Of a stretch of 64,000 nucleotides of DNA, positions 63,376 to 64,000 are shown piece by piece. The stretch's first letter is position 1. Every line of letters begins with the position of its first letter. The notes below the pieces were generated by a model that made no database searches, had not been told where the DNA came from, and worked only from the letters and a program-made list of their open reading frames with translations. Made by a program: the position numbers and the translations under genes. Origin of the DNA: Clostridium porci (GTDB lineage: Bacteria; Bacillota; Clostridia; Lachnospirales; Lachnospiraceae); assembly GCF_009696375.1 (NCBI RefSeq), contig NZ_VUMD01000001.1:372001-436000 (forward strand), given 5' to 3'.

Positions 63376-63807
63376 ATGCTGAGAAATATTCCTAAAATCC
63401 TTCCGCCGGATTTGGTGAAATATATGATGGAAATGGGGCATTCGGATTATCTTGTGATTGCGGACGCCGGGTTCCCGGCGGCGGCCCACGCAAAGCGGCT
63501 GGTTCGGATGGATAGTGTGGAAATCCCGGAATTGTTAGAGGCAATTCTTCCTTTTTTCCCACTGGATTACTTTGTGGAAGACCCGGTGCGCCTGATGCAG
63601 AAGCTGCCTCATGAACCGGAAGTAACCATCTGGGAAACCTACCGAACTTTACTGAACAAATATGATAAGGATAATGCTTTTAAGGAATTCCATTATCTGG
63701 AGAGGATTCCTTTCTATGAAGAGGCAGATAAAGCCTATGTGGTGGTGCAGACAGGGGACACTTCCCGTTATGGGAATATCATCCTTCAGAAAGGAGTTTG
63801 TGCGTAA
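63376..63807 (+). CDS. RbsD/FucU family sugar mutarotase
   Basis: The 143-residue protein has the FucU/RbsD pattern: PPDLVKYMMEMGHSDYLVIADAGFP with the catalytic His at 22 and Asp at 30, and a C-terminal GDTSRYGNIILQKGV strand. It interconverts sugar anomers. It resembles FucU more than RbsD by the C-terminal NIILQKG. Its presence beside an importer and DUF4432 points to a pyranose or fucose-like sugar. GGAAAGGAG precedes the start. Confidence 0.92.
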   Translation: MLRNIPKILPPDLVKYMMEMGHSDYLVIADAGFPAAAHAKRLVRMDSVEIPELLEAILPFFPLDYFVEDPVRLMQKLPHEPEVTIWETYRTLLNKYDKDNAFKEFHYLERIPFYEEADKAYVVVQTGDTSRYGNIILQKGVCA

Positions 63808-63812
63808 GTCAG

Positions 63813-64000
63813 ATGAAATATCAAGAGGAGAGGCAATACATAGGGAACAGAGATCAGCTCTTGAAAGCCAAAAGGCTCCTGATGCGGGAGGGAAAAGCTG
63901 AGGGAGTTGAGATGATTGATGTGCAGAACCGCTCCGGCATGCATTTTGACGTCAATGTCAGCCGTGGGATGGACATACCGTATCTGGACTTTCAGGGAGA
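63813..64000 (+). CDS. DUF4432 family (aldose 1-epimerase-like) protein, 5' part
   Basis: The frame is open from ATG 63813 to the window end (62 codons). QYIGNRDQLLKAKR, then GVEMIDVQNRSG and the VSRGMDIPYLDF segment are typical for DUF4432, a galactose-mutarotase-like fold. It closely follows the FucU gene, and the shared sugar-anomer chemistry fits. The ribosome-binding site is distant (AAAGGAG about 17 bases up). The start could be further in. Confidence 0.75.
   Translation, partial: MKYQEERQYIGNRDQLLKAKRLLMREGKAEGVEMIDVQNRSGMHFDVNVSRGMDIPYLDFQG

Noticed and set aside
63241-63489. 82-codon minus-strand frame over the fucU start
   Set aside because: Antisense to a clear mutarotase gene and to its ribosome-binding site.

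Overview
The window looks like the chromosome of a spore-forming, low-to-mid GC member of the Clostridia, most likely Lachnospiraceae. This is inferred from gene content and order, not from a database search. It carries an alpha/beta-type SASP, GerW/YtfJ, YlbJ and both dipicolinate synthase subunits. Ribosome-binding sites are strong AGGAGG types. The housekeeping order (rimO-pgsA-cinA; rpmB / Asp23-FakA / recG; rsmD-coaD-ylbJ) recalls Bacillus and clostridial synteny. No rRNA, tRNA or CRISPR array was seen.

Bases 1-39,000 are mostly core genome. In order: the 3' end of rimO with pgsA and cinA; a DUF2953 protein and GerW; rpmB facing away from an Asp23 protein and FakA; a BI-1 family membrane protein; an MsrA-MsrB fusion; recG; a nitroreductase; a SASP; rsmD, coaD and a coiled-coil protein converging on ylbJ; an M23 peptidase; and a run of RNA-modification and general enzymes (NSUN-type methyltransferase, RsuA, HAD, YgiQ, SDR, RluA, TrpS). 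Then come a MerR regulator with a textbook 19-bp-spacer promoter, recU, a histidine operon (hisZ-G-D-B-A-IE, without hisC, hisH or hisF), pepT, ATP-type PEP carboxykinase and dpaAB.

Bases 39,000-64,000 are accessory, made of three catabolic modules separated by decay. (1) 39.3-47.7 kb: a GntR/UTRA regulator, two sulfatases without signal peptides, a complete mannose-family PTS (IIA, IIC, IID, IIB) and a DUF3604/PHP-like protein. This suggests import of a sulfated (amino) sugar and removal of sulfate in the cytoplasm. (2) 47.8-54.4 kb: an FCD-type GntR regulator, a DcuC-like transporter, a PatB/MalY C-S lyase and a TAXI-type TRAP transporter, possibly for uptake and cleavage of a sulfur-containing amino acid or conjugate. 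(3) 56.3-64 kb: an UlaE-like epimerase, a LacI regulator, a ribose-type ABC transporter, a FucU/RbsD mutarotase and a DUF4432 aldose-epimerase-like protein, for an unidentified sugar.

The 54.4-56.3 kb gap holds a truncated exopolysaccharide transferase start, a reading frame broken by two in-frame stops and orphan small ORFs. Remnants of two insertion sequences (IS1380-like and DUF772/IS1182-like) lie in and next to the third module. Several regulatory sites could be read directly: an 18-bp perfect palindrome in the ABC-operon promoter, a 13-bp palindrome just after the dcuC promoter, and a strong terminator buried inside the ylbJ coding region.
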